64,000 bases of DNA. Origin: JAAYXS01 sp964550375. Its GTDB lineage: Bacteria; Planctomycetota; Phycisphaerae; UBA1845; Fen-1342. Shown piece by piece: positions 1 to 8,973 of this stretch (its first letter is position 1; each line of letters opens with the position of its first letter). The DNA lies in assembly GCA_964550375.1 (NCBI GenBank), contig CAZJYX010000005.1, positions 93,823 through 157,822 of the forward strand, read 5' to 3'. Under the pieces are notes generated by a model. It did no database searches. It worked only from the letters and a program-made list of their open reading frames with translations, and had not been told where the DNA came from. Made by a program: the position numbers and the translations under genes.

Positions 1-1
1 C

Positions 2-547
2 GCGGGCCGCACGCCGGATGTGACGGAGGAGAACATTCAGGCCCGCGTGCGCGGCGTGGTGTTGATGGCGTTGTCGAATAAGTTCGGCAGCCTGTTGCTG
101 ACGACCGGGAACAAGAGTGAACTGGCGGTCGGTTATTGCACGCTCTACGGCGACATGTGCGGCGGACTGGCGGTCATCAGTGACGTGCCCAAACGCATGG
201 TTTACGAACTGGCGGAGGAGGTGAACCGGCGGGCCGGGCGGGAGATCGTGCCGCGGAGCACCATCGAGAAGCCGCCGTCGGCGGAGCTGCGGCCGAACCA
301 GACCGACCAGGACACGTTGCCGCCATATGACGTATTGGATGACATTTTGGTGCGGTTTGAGGAGCGGCAGGAGGGGGCGGGCGAGATTGTGGGGGCGGGG
401 AATTCGGCGGACGTCGTACGCGAAGTGATCCGTAAGATCCACGGGAATGAGTACAAGCGTCAACAGGCGGCGCCTGGGTTGAAGGTGACTTCGCGGGCAT
501 TCGGTTTCGGGCGACGGATGCCAATCGCAGCGCGGATCAGCGACTAG
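2..547 (+). CDS. nadE: Glutamine-dependent NAD+ synthase, 3' part only (5' end outside window)
   Basis: The reading frame is open from the window edge, so this is the C-terminal ~180 residues of a longer protein. It shows the synthetase-domain signature ALSNKFG...TTGNKSELAVGYCTLYGD, followed by GGLAVISDVPK. It ends with NEYKRQQAAPGLKVTSRAFG and GRRMPIA, the usual tail of bacterial glutamine-dependent NadE. The enzyme amidates nicotinic acid adenine dinucleotide to NAD+ in the cytoplasm, using ATP and ammonia from an N-terminal glutaminase domain, which would lie upstream of the window. The GTG at 20 is internal and not the true start. Family assignment is secure; the glutaminase domain is inferred from family knowledge only. 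Confidence 0.93.
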   Translation, partial: AGRTPDVTEENIQARVRGVVLMALSNKFGSLLLTTGNKSELAVGYCTLYGDMCGGLAVISDVPKRMVYELAEEVNRRAGREIVPRSTIEKPPSAELRPNQTDQDTLPPYDVLDDILVRFEERQEGAGEIVGAGNSADVVREVIRKIHGNEYKRQQAAPGLKVTSRAFGFGRRMPIAARISD

Positions 548-968
548 GGGTTGGCATCGTTGGGCGCATGTCGAGGCAGCGCTTGGGCAAGGCGCTATAA
601 TATCGATTAGTTCATGCGCTCTGCAGGAGCAATTGCCGGCCGTGGCGAGCACCCGAGTTCGTATAAGTCTATGCTTAGTAGTTGTTTATGGAACTCGTGC
701 TCGTCGTGGTATCGTAGGTGGACGTGCAGTTGATCTTGCCGAGTGCGTGTTCCATTTCGGATCGGTTTTGGCTATGCTCAATGGTTGTCGGGAGCACTCT
801 TTGGCGGAACGTGCCGGGAGTTCGGTTGGTCGGAAAGAAGCGCGCCGCCGGCTTTGTGGCGAGATACCGTCAGGTAGTTCTGTTTGGTAATCGGGACAGG
901 TGAGCCGGTGGACGCCTGGGGGGAGGCTAACATTGTAGTGGTTCGGCTTCAGCACACGGAGAACGACG
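548..968. other. Non-coding stretch between nadE and the S1 protease gene
   Basis: No convincing gene is seen. The stretch looks less GC-rich than its surroundings. A TATAAT hexamer lies at 596-601 but has no good -35 element at normal spacing. The small frames here lack recognisable motifs and ribosome binding sites. The region probably carries the promoter of the following secreted protease. Confidence 0.5.
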
Positions 969-3698
969 ATGCGATGGGATGAGCGGACTGGGCTGGGCGT
1001 TGCGCTGGGGGTATGCGCATTACTGCTATCGTGGTTGGCTCTGGCGGCAGAGCAAACGGCGCCGATCCCGGCGGATCATGTGGTGCCCGCTGTGACTGCC
1101 GAGGATTCCGGGAGCGCTCCCGAGGAAGAGTCGGGCTGGTCGACGCTGGACTACCCAGTGGGGCACTTGGAGCCGTATCGGCTCCAGAGCGGTGTAGTAG
1201 CTAACCGCAGTCGCGAGGCGGCGGTGGTCTACGAAGAGTTGGTCTACGTGGAAGATGCCGCGTGGATTCGCTTGTACTTCGACCGCGTTGACCTGGGTCC
1301 CGGCAGCGTCATCCGCATCACCGGGGTTGCGGATGGCGAGGTGCAGGAGTTGGACGCCGCCGGAATCACGATGTGGAGCAACACGTCGGCGTACTTCAAC
1401 GGCGACACGGTGATCGTGGAGTTGGTAGCCGGGCCGGAGACCACGCGCAACGAGGTTGCCCTGGAGCGGGTAGCCGTTCAGATCGCGCCCGCGGGCCGCG
1501 GACCGTGCGCGGAGGATGACTGTGGTATCTGCGGCGCGGATGATCGCGTGCCGTCCAACGAGCTGTGGTCGTGCCGAATCGTGCCGGTCGGCTGTTCGGG
1601 GGCCGTGTACAACACGCAGAGTTGCGTGGTGTCGGCCGGCCACTGTGCGGGAGCCTGGAATCACGTCGTGCAGTTCAACGTGCCGGAGTCGAATCCGGAC
1701 TGCTCGTACAATCATCCTCCGGTAGCAGATCAATTCCCGATTACGTCGCAATTGTATCACGACGGTGGAGCGGGTTTCGACTGGGCGGTTATGAAGACTG
1801 GCACAAACAATCTGGGGCAGACGGCGTTTCAGCGGTACGGAGAGTACCGTCCGATCCGGCAATACGCCGTGTCGGCGGGAAGTTCGGCGGAGGTATGGGG
1901 TTATGGCGCGGACAATGGCGATCCGACGCTTAGTGGAACGCAGCAATACAGCTCGGGCAGTGTTGTGGCGCGCTTCAGCACCTACTACACGATCAACGCG
2001 GACGTGACGTATGGCAACTCGGGGTCGGGGCTGATCCACAATGACGAGATCATAGGCATTGTGACACATTGCACTGTTACCTGCCAGAATGTCTGCACGC
2101 GCGTGGACTTGGGCGCGTTTGTGGAGGCCCGCGAGGCGCTCTGTCCGGAGGACGCGGGCTACTGCGAAGCCGGATCGAGTTCGACGTCGTATGAACATAT
2201 CACGAATGTAACGGTTGGTGACATCGATAACTCGAGCGGGTCTTCCGGATACGCCGACTACACGTACATCTCGACCGACATGGAGGTTGGGCAGAGCTAT
2301 CCGATCACGATCACGCTTTATTCCGAGTGGTCTTCGGATATCGGCGGGCTGTGGGTCGACTGGAACGATGACGAGGACTTCGATGACGAAGATGAGACGA
2401 TTACAACCGCCTGGACCGGGACCGGACCGTACGAGGCCGTTATCACGCCGCCGGCGGGCACGACCACGGGCAGCAAACGCATGCGTGTGCGCGTGCAGGA
2501 CGGCAGCTACGACCCCACCCTGAGCCCGTGCGGCATCACCTCCTACGGCGAGGTTGAGGACTACACGATCAACGTGACGGTGTGGGTAGATACGGAGCCG
2601 CCGACTCCCAACCCGCTGTATTTCATCGCTGGGCCGGAGCCGCTGAGCACCAGCGCGATTACGATGACGGCGGAGACGGCGGTGGACGACACGCCGCCGG
2701 TAACCTACCAGTTCAACTTCACGGGCGGCGGCATGGGCGGCGTGGGCACCAACTGGCAGGCGTCGACGACGCATGTGAACAGCGGGCTTGTGCCGAATGA
2801 GAACTACTCGTATCGGGTGCGCGCCCGTGACTACGCTCCGATTCCGAATGTGGGACAGTACTCCGAGGTATCGACGGCGGCGACGCTTATCGAGACGCCC
2901 GCCGGCGTGGGTTTCGGCCCGGTGACGAGCGACTCGATTGAGCTGGCGGCGGGCGGATCGCTCAGCCGCCTGACCACCGGAATGTCCGGCGTGTACTTCG
3001 ACTCGACGACTCCGGGCGTCGGCGGCATAAACGAATGGGTGCAGACCCCGACCGACGTCGCCACGGATCTCAGCCCGGACACGTTGTACACGTTCCGCGT
3101 CAAGGCGCGCAACCGCAACGGAATCGAGACGGAGTACAGCCCGTCCAGCAGCAAGGCCACGCTGGCGGCTGTGCCCGCCGCGCCGCAGTTGAGCAATCCC
3201 ACCACCAGCACGCTGGACATAAGCGTCGCTCCGGGCGGCAACCCGAGCTGGACGCTATTCGCGATTCGCTGCACCGCGACTGACCCGGCCGATCCTTCCT
3301 GGGAGGGACGCCACGTAAGCACGGTCGGCGAACCTGTGGCGTTCGCCGTCTGGCAAACCGCTGACGACTGGGGCGCGCTCACCGTCAGCGGGCTGCAGCC
3401 GGAGACCGCGTACACGTTTGCAGTAAAGGCCAGGAACCAGGACTTCATCGAGACGGACTTCGGCCCCGAGGCGACGGCCTCCACAACGGAAAGCGCTTAC
3501 GCACCGGGTGACTTGAATTGTGACGGGCTGATAAACGCGTTCGATATTGACCCATTCGTGCTGGCACTGACCGACCCGGTTGCGTACGCCGCGCAGTTCC
3601 CCGACTGTGATTACATGCTGGCGGATATCAACGGCGACGGCCTGGTGAATGCGTTCGATATTGACCCGTTCGTTGTGCTCTTGACCGGTGGCCGTTAG
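969..3698 (+). CDS. Secreted trypsin-like (S1 family) serine protease with GEVED, Fn3-like and dockerin-like C-terminal domains
   Basis: A 909-residue exported protein with an N-terminal hydrophobic signal (about residues 9-26) and a GGAGA-type ribosome binding site before ATG. A chymotrypsin-fold protease domain spans about 190-395: catalytic His in SAGHCAG (~224), Asp in GFDWAVMK (~271) and Ser in GNSGSG (~350), with many Cys pairs. Next comes a GEVED-type beta domain (~405-540, ending YGEVEDYTINV) and two or three fibronectin-III-like segments. The terminal ~63 residues hold two calcium-loop repeats (GDLNCDGLINAFDID and ADINGDGLVNAFDID), the same tail as two other proteases in this window. 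It probably digests extracellular protein and is retained or sorted through the tail. Substrate and anchoring mechanism are unknown. Confidence 0.85.
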   Translation: MRWDERTGLGVALGVCALLLSWLALAAEQTAPIPADHVVPAVTAEDSGSAPEEESGWSTLDYPVGHLEPYRLQSGVVANRSREAAVVYEELVYVEDAAWIRLYFDRVDLGPGSVIRITGVADGEVQELDAAGITMWSNTSAYFNGDTVIVELVAGPETTRNEVALERVAVQIAPAGRGPCAEDDCGICGADDRVPSNELWSCRIVPVGCSGAVYNTQSCVVSAGHCAGAWNHVVQFNVPESNPDCSYNHPPVADQFPITSQLYHDGGAGFDWAVMKTGTNNLGQTAFQRYGEYRPIRQYAVSAGSSAEVWGYGADNGDPTLSGTQQYSSGSVVARFSTYYTINADVTYGNSGSGLIHNDEIIGIVTHCTVTCQNVCTRVDLGAFVEAREALCPEDAGYCEAGSSSTSYEHITNVTVGDIDNSSGSSGYADYTYISTDMEVGQSYPITITLYSEWSSDIGGLWVDWNDDEDFDDEDETITTAWTGTGPYEAVITPPAGTTTGSKRMRVRVQDGSYDPTLSPCGITSYGEVEDYTINVTVWVDTEPPTPNPLYFIAGPEPLSTSAITMTAETAVDDTPPVTYQFNFTGGGMGGVGTNWQASTTHVNSGLVPNENYSYRVRARDYAPIPNVGQYSEVSTAATLIETPAGVGFGPVTSDSIELAAGGSLSRLTTGMSGVYFDSTTPGVGGINEWVQTPTDVATDLSPDTLYTFRVKARNRNGIETEYSPSSSKATLAAVPAAPQLSNPTTSTLDISVAPGGNPSWTLFAIRCTATDPADPSWEGRHVSTVGEPVAFAVWQTADDWGALTVSGLQPETAYTFAVKARNQDFIETDFGPEATASTTESAYAPGDLNCDGLINAFDIDPFVLALTDPVAYAAQFPDCDYMLADINGDGLVNAFDIDPFVVLLTGGR
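3508..3695 (+). repeat. Dockerin-like tail module, copy 1
   Basis: This encodes two Ca-binding-loop repeats, each with the core NAFDIDPFV, separated by a linker with AYAAQFPDC. The same module recurs at 6805-6990 and, on the minus strand, at 36329-36520. The protein sequence is nearly identical between copies, while the DNA differs mainly at third codon positions. Confidence 0.85.
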
Positions 3699-4164
3699 CG
3701 GTTCCAGACGGTCCGACCAGTGCTGGTCGAGCTTGAGAATCAGCGGCCCCGTGCCTGCGGCAGGCGTCGTCGCTCGCGGTGTGACGGCGCCGGCCGCTGT
3801 TGGTTCGTGCCGGGGCGGCGCGCGAGCCCCCGGGCTGTTGGTGCGCCGGCGGCCCGGTCCCGACCGCAAGTGATTTTTCGTGGATATTTGCGGCCGATAT
3901 GGTTACTCTGGCAGTGAGCGGCGGCGTACAGGTGCGCAGTGTCCGGCGGCGCCAGGTTGCCGGGCGCGCTTGTGGAGTGCCGGCGCTCATACTGTGGAAC
4001 CCGCCCCGACCGGCCAACCGACCTGGTCGCGCGCGATCGGCGGCGAGCACGACGATGGCGATTACGGGCTTGGTATCTACGACGCGCTGCGAGCCGGCAG
4101 ACGCGGAGCCGCGCGCCGCGGCAATGAAACAGGCGCGTACCTGTTAACTGAAAGGAGATCGAAG
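3699..4164. other. Intergenic region between the two dockerin-tailed proteases
   Basis: About 465 bp without a supported gene. The frame of the following protease is open back to 3880, but that extension has no signal-peptide character. A strong ribosome binding site (AAAGGAG at 4151-4157) precedes the ATG at 4165. No terminator or promoter could be assigned confidently. Confidence 0.5.
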
Positions 4165-6993
4165 ATGCGCTGGTTGCTGAGTTTGGTTGTCGGGGCGGTA
4201 GTGACCTGCTCGACGGCTGTGGCGGCCGTCGATGCGGTGCGCGCCCAGGAGCGGTTGCAGAATGCGCAACCGCAGGTGCGTCTGTACGAGGAAGACGGGC
4301 GCATCACCCGTGTGTACGGGCGGCCGTTCAGTGAGGGGGTGTCGGCCCAGGCCAGTGCGGCTGCGTTTGTGAACCAACACGCCAATGTGTTTGGGGTCGA
4401 CGCCGCGAATCTTCGGCCCGGCAACGGCTTCAACGACGTGCTGGTGCAGCCGGTCGGCTATGACCGCGAGAGCGGTGATTATCGTTTCGTGTTGGTTTAC
4501 TACGTGCAGGAGCACGACGGGCTGCCGGTTTACGGGGCTGATTTGCGGCTGCTGCACTTGAATACGGAAGAGTATCCGTTGGCGCTGGCGGCGGCGAACC
4601 TGCGGGCGCTGGGCGACTTCTCGGTGCCGGCCGGTGCGACGGCGCGGGCGCCCGGTGATGTGGGGCACGCTCAGGCGGCGGCCGCGGCTCGCGAGGTCAT
4701 ACGCCGCGAGTACCCGATCGAGGTTGCCGGTCCGGTCAATTTCACGCCGTCCCGATACGTCGTGTGGGCCGGGCTTGATGACAAACCTGCGGCGCCGCGC
4801 CTGGCCGTCACATTTGAGGCGGATAACGGGCTGCGTGGCACGTCTGAAGCCGGCGCCTGGCGGTTTGTCGCGGACGCGGCCACGGGCGAGATTCTTCATA
4901 CTGAAAGCCTTATTATTTTCAACGAGGTTTCCGGCAACGTGGCCGGGCTGGCGACGGAGGGACACGTGGCCGAACAGTGCGGCGACGAGATCCCGTTCGT
5001 GATGCCGTACGCGTTTGTTGAGGCGTCCAGCGGTCAGACGACTTACGCCGATGCCAACGGCGATTTCACGATCTCGTTCTCGGGCGGCTTGGCCGCCGTG
5101 CTGACCTCGTACATGTACGGCCAGTACTTCGCCGTAACCAACTACGCCGGCGACGAAGAAGAGCTGACGATCCAGGTGATGCCGCCGGGACCGGGCCAGT
5201 TCATGCACAACGAGGACAACGATGACGAGTTCGTCCGCGCCCAGATCAACGGCTACGTGCAGGCCAACATCGTGCGTGACTTCGCCCTCGCGCAGAATCC
5301 GGCCTACCCAACAGTTTCGACCCAGACGGGAATGTCGGTCATTGTCAACCGCACCGACGGCTACTGCCCGGGGAACGCCTGGTATGACAGTTGGGATTAC
5401 TCGATTAACTTCTGCCAGGCGGGCAGCAGCTTCACCAACACCGCGTTCTCGTCCGTCATACATCACGAGTACGGCCATCACCTGGTCCAGACCGGCGGCT
5501 CCGGCCAGGGGCAATATGGCGAGGGCCTCAGCGACGCGATCGGCGTGTTGATCTCCGATCAGCCGAAGCTGGCCATCGGCTTCTACTCCGCCGACTGTGT
5601 GGACGGACTACGGACGGCCGACAACGACCATCAGTACCCGTGCAGCGGTGCAATCCACTACTGCGGCATGCTGCTGTCCGGTTCGGTCTGGAGCATTCGC
5701 AACGAGCTGATTGTTACGAATCCGGACGACTATCTCGACATCCTGTCCTACCTGACGGTCAACTCGATCCTGCTGCACACGGGCACGTCCATCACGCCGC
5801 AGATTGCGATCGACTTCCTCGTCCTCGATGACGACGACGGCGACATCTACAACGGGACCCCGCATGCCGTTCAGATATGCGCGGGCTTCGCCGCCCACAG
5901 CATGGATTGCCCGCCGATCGACTTCGCCCCCGTGCGCTTCGTCTATCCCGAGGGGCGGCCCGAAATGGTCGCACCAGGGCAGTTGACGACCTTCCCGGTT
6001 CACATCCTGCCGGGCATCGCCCAGCCGGAGCCCGACTCCGCCCAGATCCACTACCGCCTCAACGATGGCGACCCCTGGGTCACCGAGGATCTGCTCGAAA
6101 CGGCCCCGCATGAGTACCTGGCAGCACTGCCGGGCGCCTCGTGTGACAACAGCTTCCAGTACTACTTCAGCACTGCGGCGACCGGGGTTGGCATGGTCAC
6201 GCACCCCACCGGCGCTCCCGCCAGTTACTTCTCAGCTCTGGTGGCCACCGGCATCGCGGTCGTCTTCGAGGACGACTTCTCGACCGACCAGGGTTGGACG
6301 GTCCACGCCGGCGCCGATATTGGCAACTGGGAACGCGCGCAACCGCAGGAGGTCGTCTACCTGAGCACCGTAACCCAGCCGGGCATGAACGACCTGCCCA
6401 GTCCGACGTGGTGCTACGTCACCGGGCCGCTGGCCGGCTCCGGCGGCGGCTCATATGACGTGGACGGCGGCCCGACGATCCTCACCTCGCCCGCGTTCGA
6501 TCTGGCCGGCACGGACGGCTGGGTGAGCTATTGGCGCTGGTATCACCAGGGCACCATATGGGACGATGAGTTCCTCGTTCAGGTATCAAACGACGACGGC
6601 GCTACCTGGACTACCGTCGAGAGCATCGATGACCGCGAGACCTGGACGTTCGTTGAGTGGCGCGTCGGCAACTACGTGACGCCAACGAGCCAGGTCCGCG
6701 TCCGCTTCCACGCCGACGACACGCCGAACAACTCCCTGGTCGAGGCGCTCGTCGATGACGTCCAGGTGACGCGGATCGAGTGCATCGATCCGGGCTACCT
6801 GCTCGGTGACCTGAACTGCGACGGGCTGGTCAACGCGTTTGACATCGACCCATTCGTCCTCGCGCTGACTGACCCGGTTGCCTACGCGGCCCAGTTCCCC
6901 GACTGCAGCTACATGTTGGCAGACATCAACGGCGACGGTATGGTGAATGCGTTCGACATCGATCCGTTCGTACAGTTGCTGACCGGCTTCTAG
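4165..6993 (+). CDS. Secreted M36/M4-like zinc metalloprotease with FTP propeptide and dockerin-like tail
   Basis: A 942-residue exported protein. ATG at 4165 was chosen because AAAGGAG lies just upstream and a signal peptide follows (about residues 3-22). Residues ~35-170 resemble an FTP/PepSY-type propeptide of fungalysin and thermolysin relatives (VNQHANVFGV, HDGLPVYGADLRL). The zinc site is HHEYGHH (HEXXH at ~434-438) with the third ligand Glu in GEGLSDAIG (~453), the gluzincin pattern. After the catalytic part comes a beta segment and a jelly-roll-like region starting DDFSTDQGWTV (~705), also present in the C25 protease here. The last ~63 residues are the two-repeat dockerin-like tail. 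It is probably a self-processing extracellular endopeptidase, adjacent and parallel to the S1 protease. Confidence 0.85.
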   Translation: MRWLLSLVVGAVVTCSTAVAAVDAVRAQERLQNAQPQVRLYEEDGRITRVYGRPFSEGVSAQASAAAFVNQHANVFGVDAANLRPGNGFNDVLVQPVGYDRESGDYRFVLVYYVQEHDGLPVYGADLRLLHLNTEEYPLALAAANLRALGDFSVPAGATARAPGDVGHAQAAAAAREVIRREYPIEVAGPVNFTPSRYVVWAGLDDKPAAPRLAVTFEADNGLRGTSEAGAWRFVADAATGEILHTESLIIFNEVSGNVAGLATEGHVAEQCGDEIPFVMPYAFVEASSGQTTYADANGDFTISFSGGLAAVLTSYMYGQYFAVTNYAGDEEELTIQVMPPGPGQFMHNEDNDDEFVRAQINGYVQANIVRDFALAQNPAYPTVSTQTGMSVIVNRTDGYCPGNAWYDSWDYSINFCQAGSSFTNTAFSSVIHHEYGHHLVQTGGSGQGQYGEGLSDAIGVLISDQPKLAIGFYSADCVDGLRTADNDHQYPCSGAIHYCGMLLSGSVWSIRNELIVTNPDDYLDILSYLTVNSILLHTGTSITPQIAIDFLVLDDDDGDIYNGTPHAVQICAGFAAHSMDCPPIDFAPVRFVYPEGRPEMVAPGQLTTFPVHILPGIAQPEPDSAQIHYRLNDGDPWVTEDLLETAPHEYLAALPGASCDNSFQYYFSTAATGVGMVTHPTGAPASYFSALVATGIAVVFEDDFSTDQGWTVHAGADIGNWERAQPQEVVYLSTVTQPGMNDLPSPTWCYVTGPLAGSGGGSYDVDGGPTILTSPAFDLAGTDGWVSYWRWYHQGTIWDDEFLVQVSNDDGATWTTVESIDDRETWTFVEWRVGNYVTPTSQVRVRFHADDTPNNSLVEALVDDVQVTRIECIDPGYLLGDLNCDGLVNAFDIDPFVLALTDPVAYAAQFPDCSYMLADINGDGMVNAFDIDPFVQLLTGF
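6805..6990 (+). repeat. Dockerin-like tail module, copy 2
   Basis: Two repeats of the form GDLNCDGLVNAFDIDPFV / ADINGDGMVNAFDIDPFV with the AYAAQFPDC linker. It matches the module of the S1 protease almost residue for residue. Confidence 0.85.
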
Positions 6994-7028
6994 ACCGGCG
7001 GACGGTTTGAAACGACTTTGAGCGGGAC

Positions 7029-7060
7029 GGGGCGTCGCGGCTGCAAGGCTGCGGCGCCCC
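7029..7060 (+). terminator. Hairpin downstream of the M36-like protease
   Basis: GGGGCGTCGCGGC and GCTGCGGCGCCCC can form a ~13-bp stem with G-U pairs around a 6-nt loop. It begins 35 nt after the protease stop codon. It is followed by GCATCTTTG, a weak U-rich tract, so termination is plausible but not certain. Confidence 0.5.
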
Positions 7061-7199
7061 GCATCTTTGTGCTACGCCGCCCAGCCGGCTTACTGCCCGC
7101 GCCGTTTGCAGCCTCTGAACATCGGCCCGGGACGCTCCCGCCAGCCAGCGGCCCGTATCGCCGACTGTTATAAGTGCAGGTTTTGGCGAGGTTTGGGAC

Positions 7200-7273
7200 T
7201 GGGCGATACTGGACTCGAACCAGTGGCCTCTTGCATGTCGAGCAAGCGCTCTAGCCAACTGAGCTAATCGCCC
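7200..7273 (-). tRNA. tRNA-Val (anticodon GAC)
   Basis: On the minus strand the 74 nt fold as a full cloverleaf: acceptor GGGCGAT/ATCGCCC, D-arm GCTC/GAGC, anticodon stem CTTGC/GCAAG with loop TCGACAT, and T-arm ACTGG/CCAGT with TTCGAGT. The anticodon GAC reads Val GUC/GUU codons. The discriminator base is A, and CCA is not encoded (AGT follows), so CCA must be added after transcription. Confidence 0.95.
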
Positions 7274-7276
7274 GGA

Positions 7277-7291
7277 GGATTCGCCGAATCC
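7277..7291. repeat. Perfect palindrome in the tRNA-Val 5' leader
   Basis: GGATTCG-C-CGAATCC is a 7+1+7 inverted repeat ending three bases upstream of the tRNA 5' end on the minus strand. It could form a small leader hairpin in the precursor or be an operator. A TTGACA-like hexamer lies further upstream (7329-7334 on the minus strand), but no clear -10 box sits at normal spacing. Confidence 0.45.
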
Positions 7292-7408
7292 TGACCGTCT
7301 GTCATATGATCGCCCCGATCGCGGCTGCTGTCAAGCTGCGGCACTGGTCGCATTCTTGCCCGTCGGCCCGGCCGGCGGCCCCTGGCTGCAGGGGCAGGCT
7401 CACAGAAA

Positions 7409-7441
7409 CGGGGCGACCGGTCGGTTGACTCGGTCGCCCCG
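7409..7441 (-). terminator. Rho-independent-type terminator of the prepilin-like gene
   Basis: CGGGGCGACCG and CGGTCGCCCCG form a perfect 11-bp GC-rich stem with an 11-nt loop. It starts 28 nt past the stop of the minus-strand prepilin-like gene. On that strand TTTCTGTG follows the stem. Confidence 0.75.
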
Positions 7442-7469
7442 CGTGCTTCGTCAGAACTGACGGCACCGA

Positions 7470-8426
7470 CTACGGAATAATCACGGTGTCAGTGGCAGTC
7501 AGCGGACCAAGGGTAGTATGCATGGCCGGCGAGGAGCCGAGGTACGAATGGCTGAACTCGTAACCCGGGGCACCGTCCGTCCCCTGGATGGTGAAGATGT
7601 TGTCGTTGTTCACACCGGCCGTGGGCTTGCTCCAGAAGGAGACGTGCCCGTCCAGGAACAGCACTTGCTGGCCTTCGGCATTGTGGTTCCGGCTGTTGTA
7701 CTGGCGCCAGCGATCATTCGGGATCCGCAGCAACTGCTCCATATCGGTCTCGCCGTCGAAGTCCGGCGGTTCCGCAGTGGTGCGTGCCATATCAGGCGTG
7801 TGGTGGGTGGTGGGGTCCATGTCGCCCGACTGGAAGTACGGGCCCTTGTCCGAGCCAATCGGCATGCGCGTGTCCATGTTGGTGTGCGGCTTGGCCATGC
7901 GCCCGAAAGGCATCTGGTAGCCGTAGCTCAAATTCGGATAGCCACGGAAGTCAAACCGGTTGATGCCGGGCTGGGCGGCGACGTCTTCGCCACCGATTCT
8001 GTTACGCATGACGTCCTCGGTCTCACCCGAGCTGGGGCAGATGAACTGTCCGCTAGTACACTGCCCGCCGATAACCAGCAGGAACAACGAGCGACTGACC
8101 GGTACCTTGTCCCAAAGCGGTTCCTGATCGATTTCAGTGCGCAAATCGTACCGGACGCCCATCTGCTCAACATACTCAACGGAAATCTCGTTGTCCGTTG
8201 CCGCCAGGGGCTCCTGATACAGAGAATGGGGGAACCACTCGCGGTTGTCATTGGCGTAGATGTAGAAGCCCTGCCCAATGCCGCGCAGATTGGCCGCACA
8301 CACGGCCCGCTGGGCCAACTCCTTGGCCCTCGAGATGCTGGGCAGCAGGATGGAGATCAACAACGCGATGATCGCCACCACGACCAGCAACTCAATCAAC
8401 GTAAAACCACTCTTTTTCCTTCTCAC
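7470..8426 (-). CDS. Prepilin-type N-terminal methylation domain protein (DUF1559-like, pseudopilin)
   Basis: A 318-residue protein with a type IV prepilin N-terminus: a short basic leader, then GFTLIELLVVVAIIALLISILLP, which is the processing site plus the hydrophobic assembly helix. The N-methylation Glu is at mature position 5. The C-terminal part contains GQQVLFLDGHVSFW, close to the H-x9-DG motif that planctomycete pseudopilin-like proteins carry; here ten residues separate His and DG. The start is GTG with GGAG upstream. Such proteins occur in large paralogous sets in planctomycetes and are presumed to assemble into pseudopilus- or pilus-like structures through a type II/IV machinery; none of that machinery lies in this window. 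A strong terminator follows. Confidence 0.85.
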   Translation of the reverse strand: MRRKKSGFTLIELLVVVAIIALLISILLPSISRAKELAQRAVCAANLRGIGQGFYIYANDNREWFPHSLYQEPLAATDNEISVEYVEQMGVRYDLRTEIDQEPLWDKVPVSRSLFLLVIGGQCTSGQFICPSSGETEDVMRNRIGGEDVAAQPGINRFDFRGYPNLSYGYQMPFGRMAKPHTNMDTRMPIGSDKGPYFQSGDMDPTTHHTPDMARTTAEPPDFDGETDMEQLLRIPNDRWRQYNSRNHNAEGQQVLFLDGHVSFWSKPTAGVNNDNIFTIQGTDGAPGYEFSHSYLGSSPAMHTTLGPLTATDTVIIP

Positions 8427-8973
8427 TTTGGCATCTCCTGCTTTCAGACCCGTCTCTCTGCTCCCGGCTGGCGCGCTGCGTGCGCTCGCTGCAACGAAAT
8501 CAGAATAATGGCTGTTCGTGGTGACGCGTCACCTCAAGCCTGCCAACACACGGTCACACACAAGTAACGCATCATATACGCGAGGCCACGTACCGCAACC
8601 AGTCGCCGCGCCAAACGCCAAGCCGAACGCCGGCCGGGCACCTGCCGCCCATACGGGAAACCTGGGCAGCGCGCGGAAAAACACGAGTTCATTAATGCGT
8701 GATGCTGCCACGCATCCCCAGTACGAGCGCGAACTTACAGCCCGCAGGGATCGTGGCGTCAGGCGGGAGCGAACTGCGAAGGTTATCGAATGAGGGTTGC
8801 GAAAGCTCGCGATAAATAGCTATGAGAAAGAGTTACGATAATTCCGCGTGGATGATCATTACAACCCAGACTCGATCCCGTCACGCAACTTACCTATAAC
8901 AAGCTTAACGTCGCCTGGGTCGCTGTCAATGGAAAAACGACCGAATTTAGTTCGCGACCACCCGTGCCGCAAA
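8427..8973. other. Non-coding region upstream of the prepilin-like gene
   Basis: About 545 bp between two minus-strand genes, looking less GC-rich than the flanks. Short frames here have no ribosome binding site or recognisable motif. The part near 8450 should hold the promoter of the prepilin-like gene. No hairpin or repeat stood out. Confidence 0.45.

Noticed and set aside
596..601. TATAAT hexamer after nadE
   Set aside because: No acceptable -35 at 15-19 bp and no nearby start codon, so it is not called as a promoter.
633..890. Small plus-strand frame in the nadE-protease gap
   Set aside because: No ribosome binding site, motif or codon bias; several overlapping small frames occur in the same stretch.
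1026..2774. A 582-residue open frame antisense to the S1 protease
   Set aside because: It lacks any domain, signal or ribosome binding site, is rich in Arg/His as expected from antisense of high-GC genes, and the sense protein is clearly real.
4144..5514. A 456-residue antisense frame over the M36-like protease
   Set aside because: Same reasoning: an antisense shadow of a well-supported metalloprotease.
8518..8793. 91-residue frame upstream of the prepilin-like gene
   Set aside because: The composition is random-looking and there is no start signal; the region is better read as non-coding.
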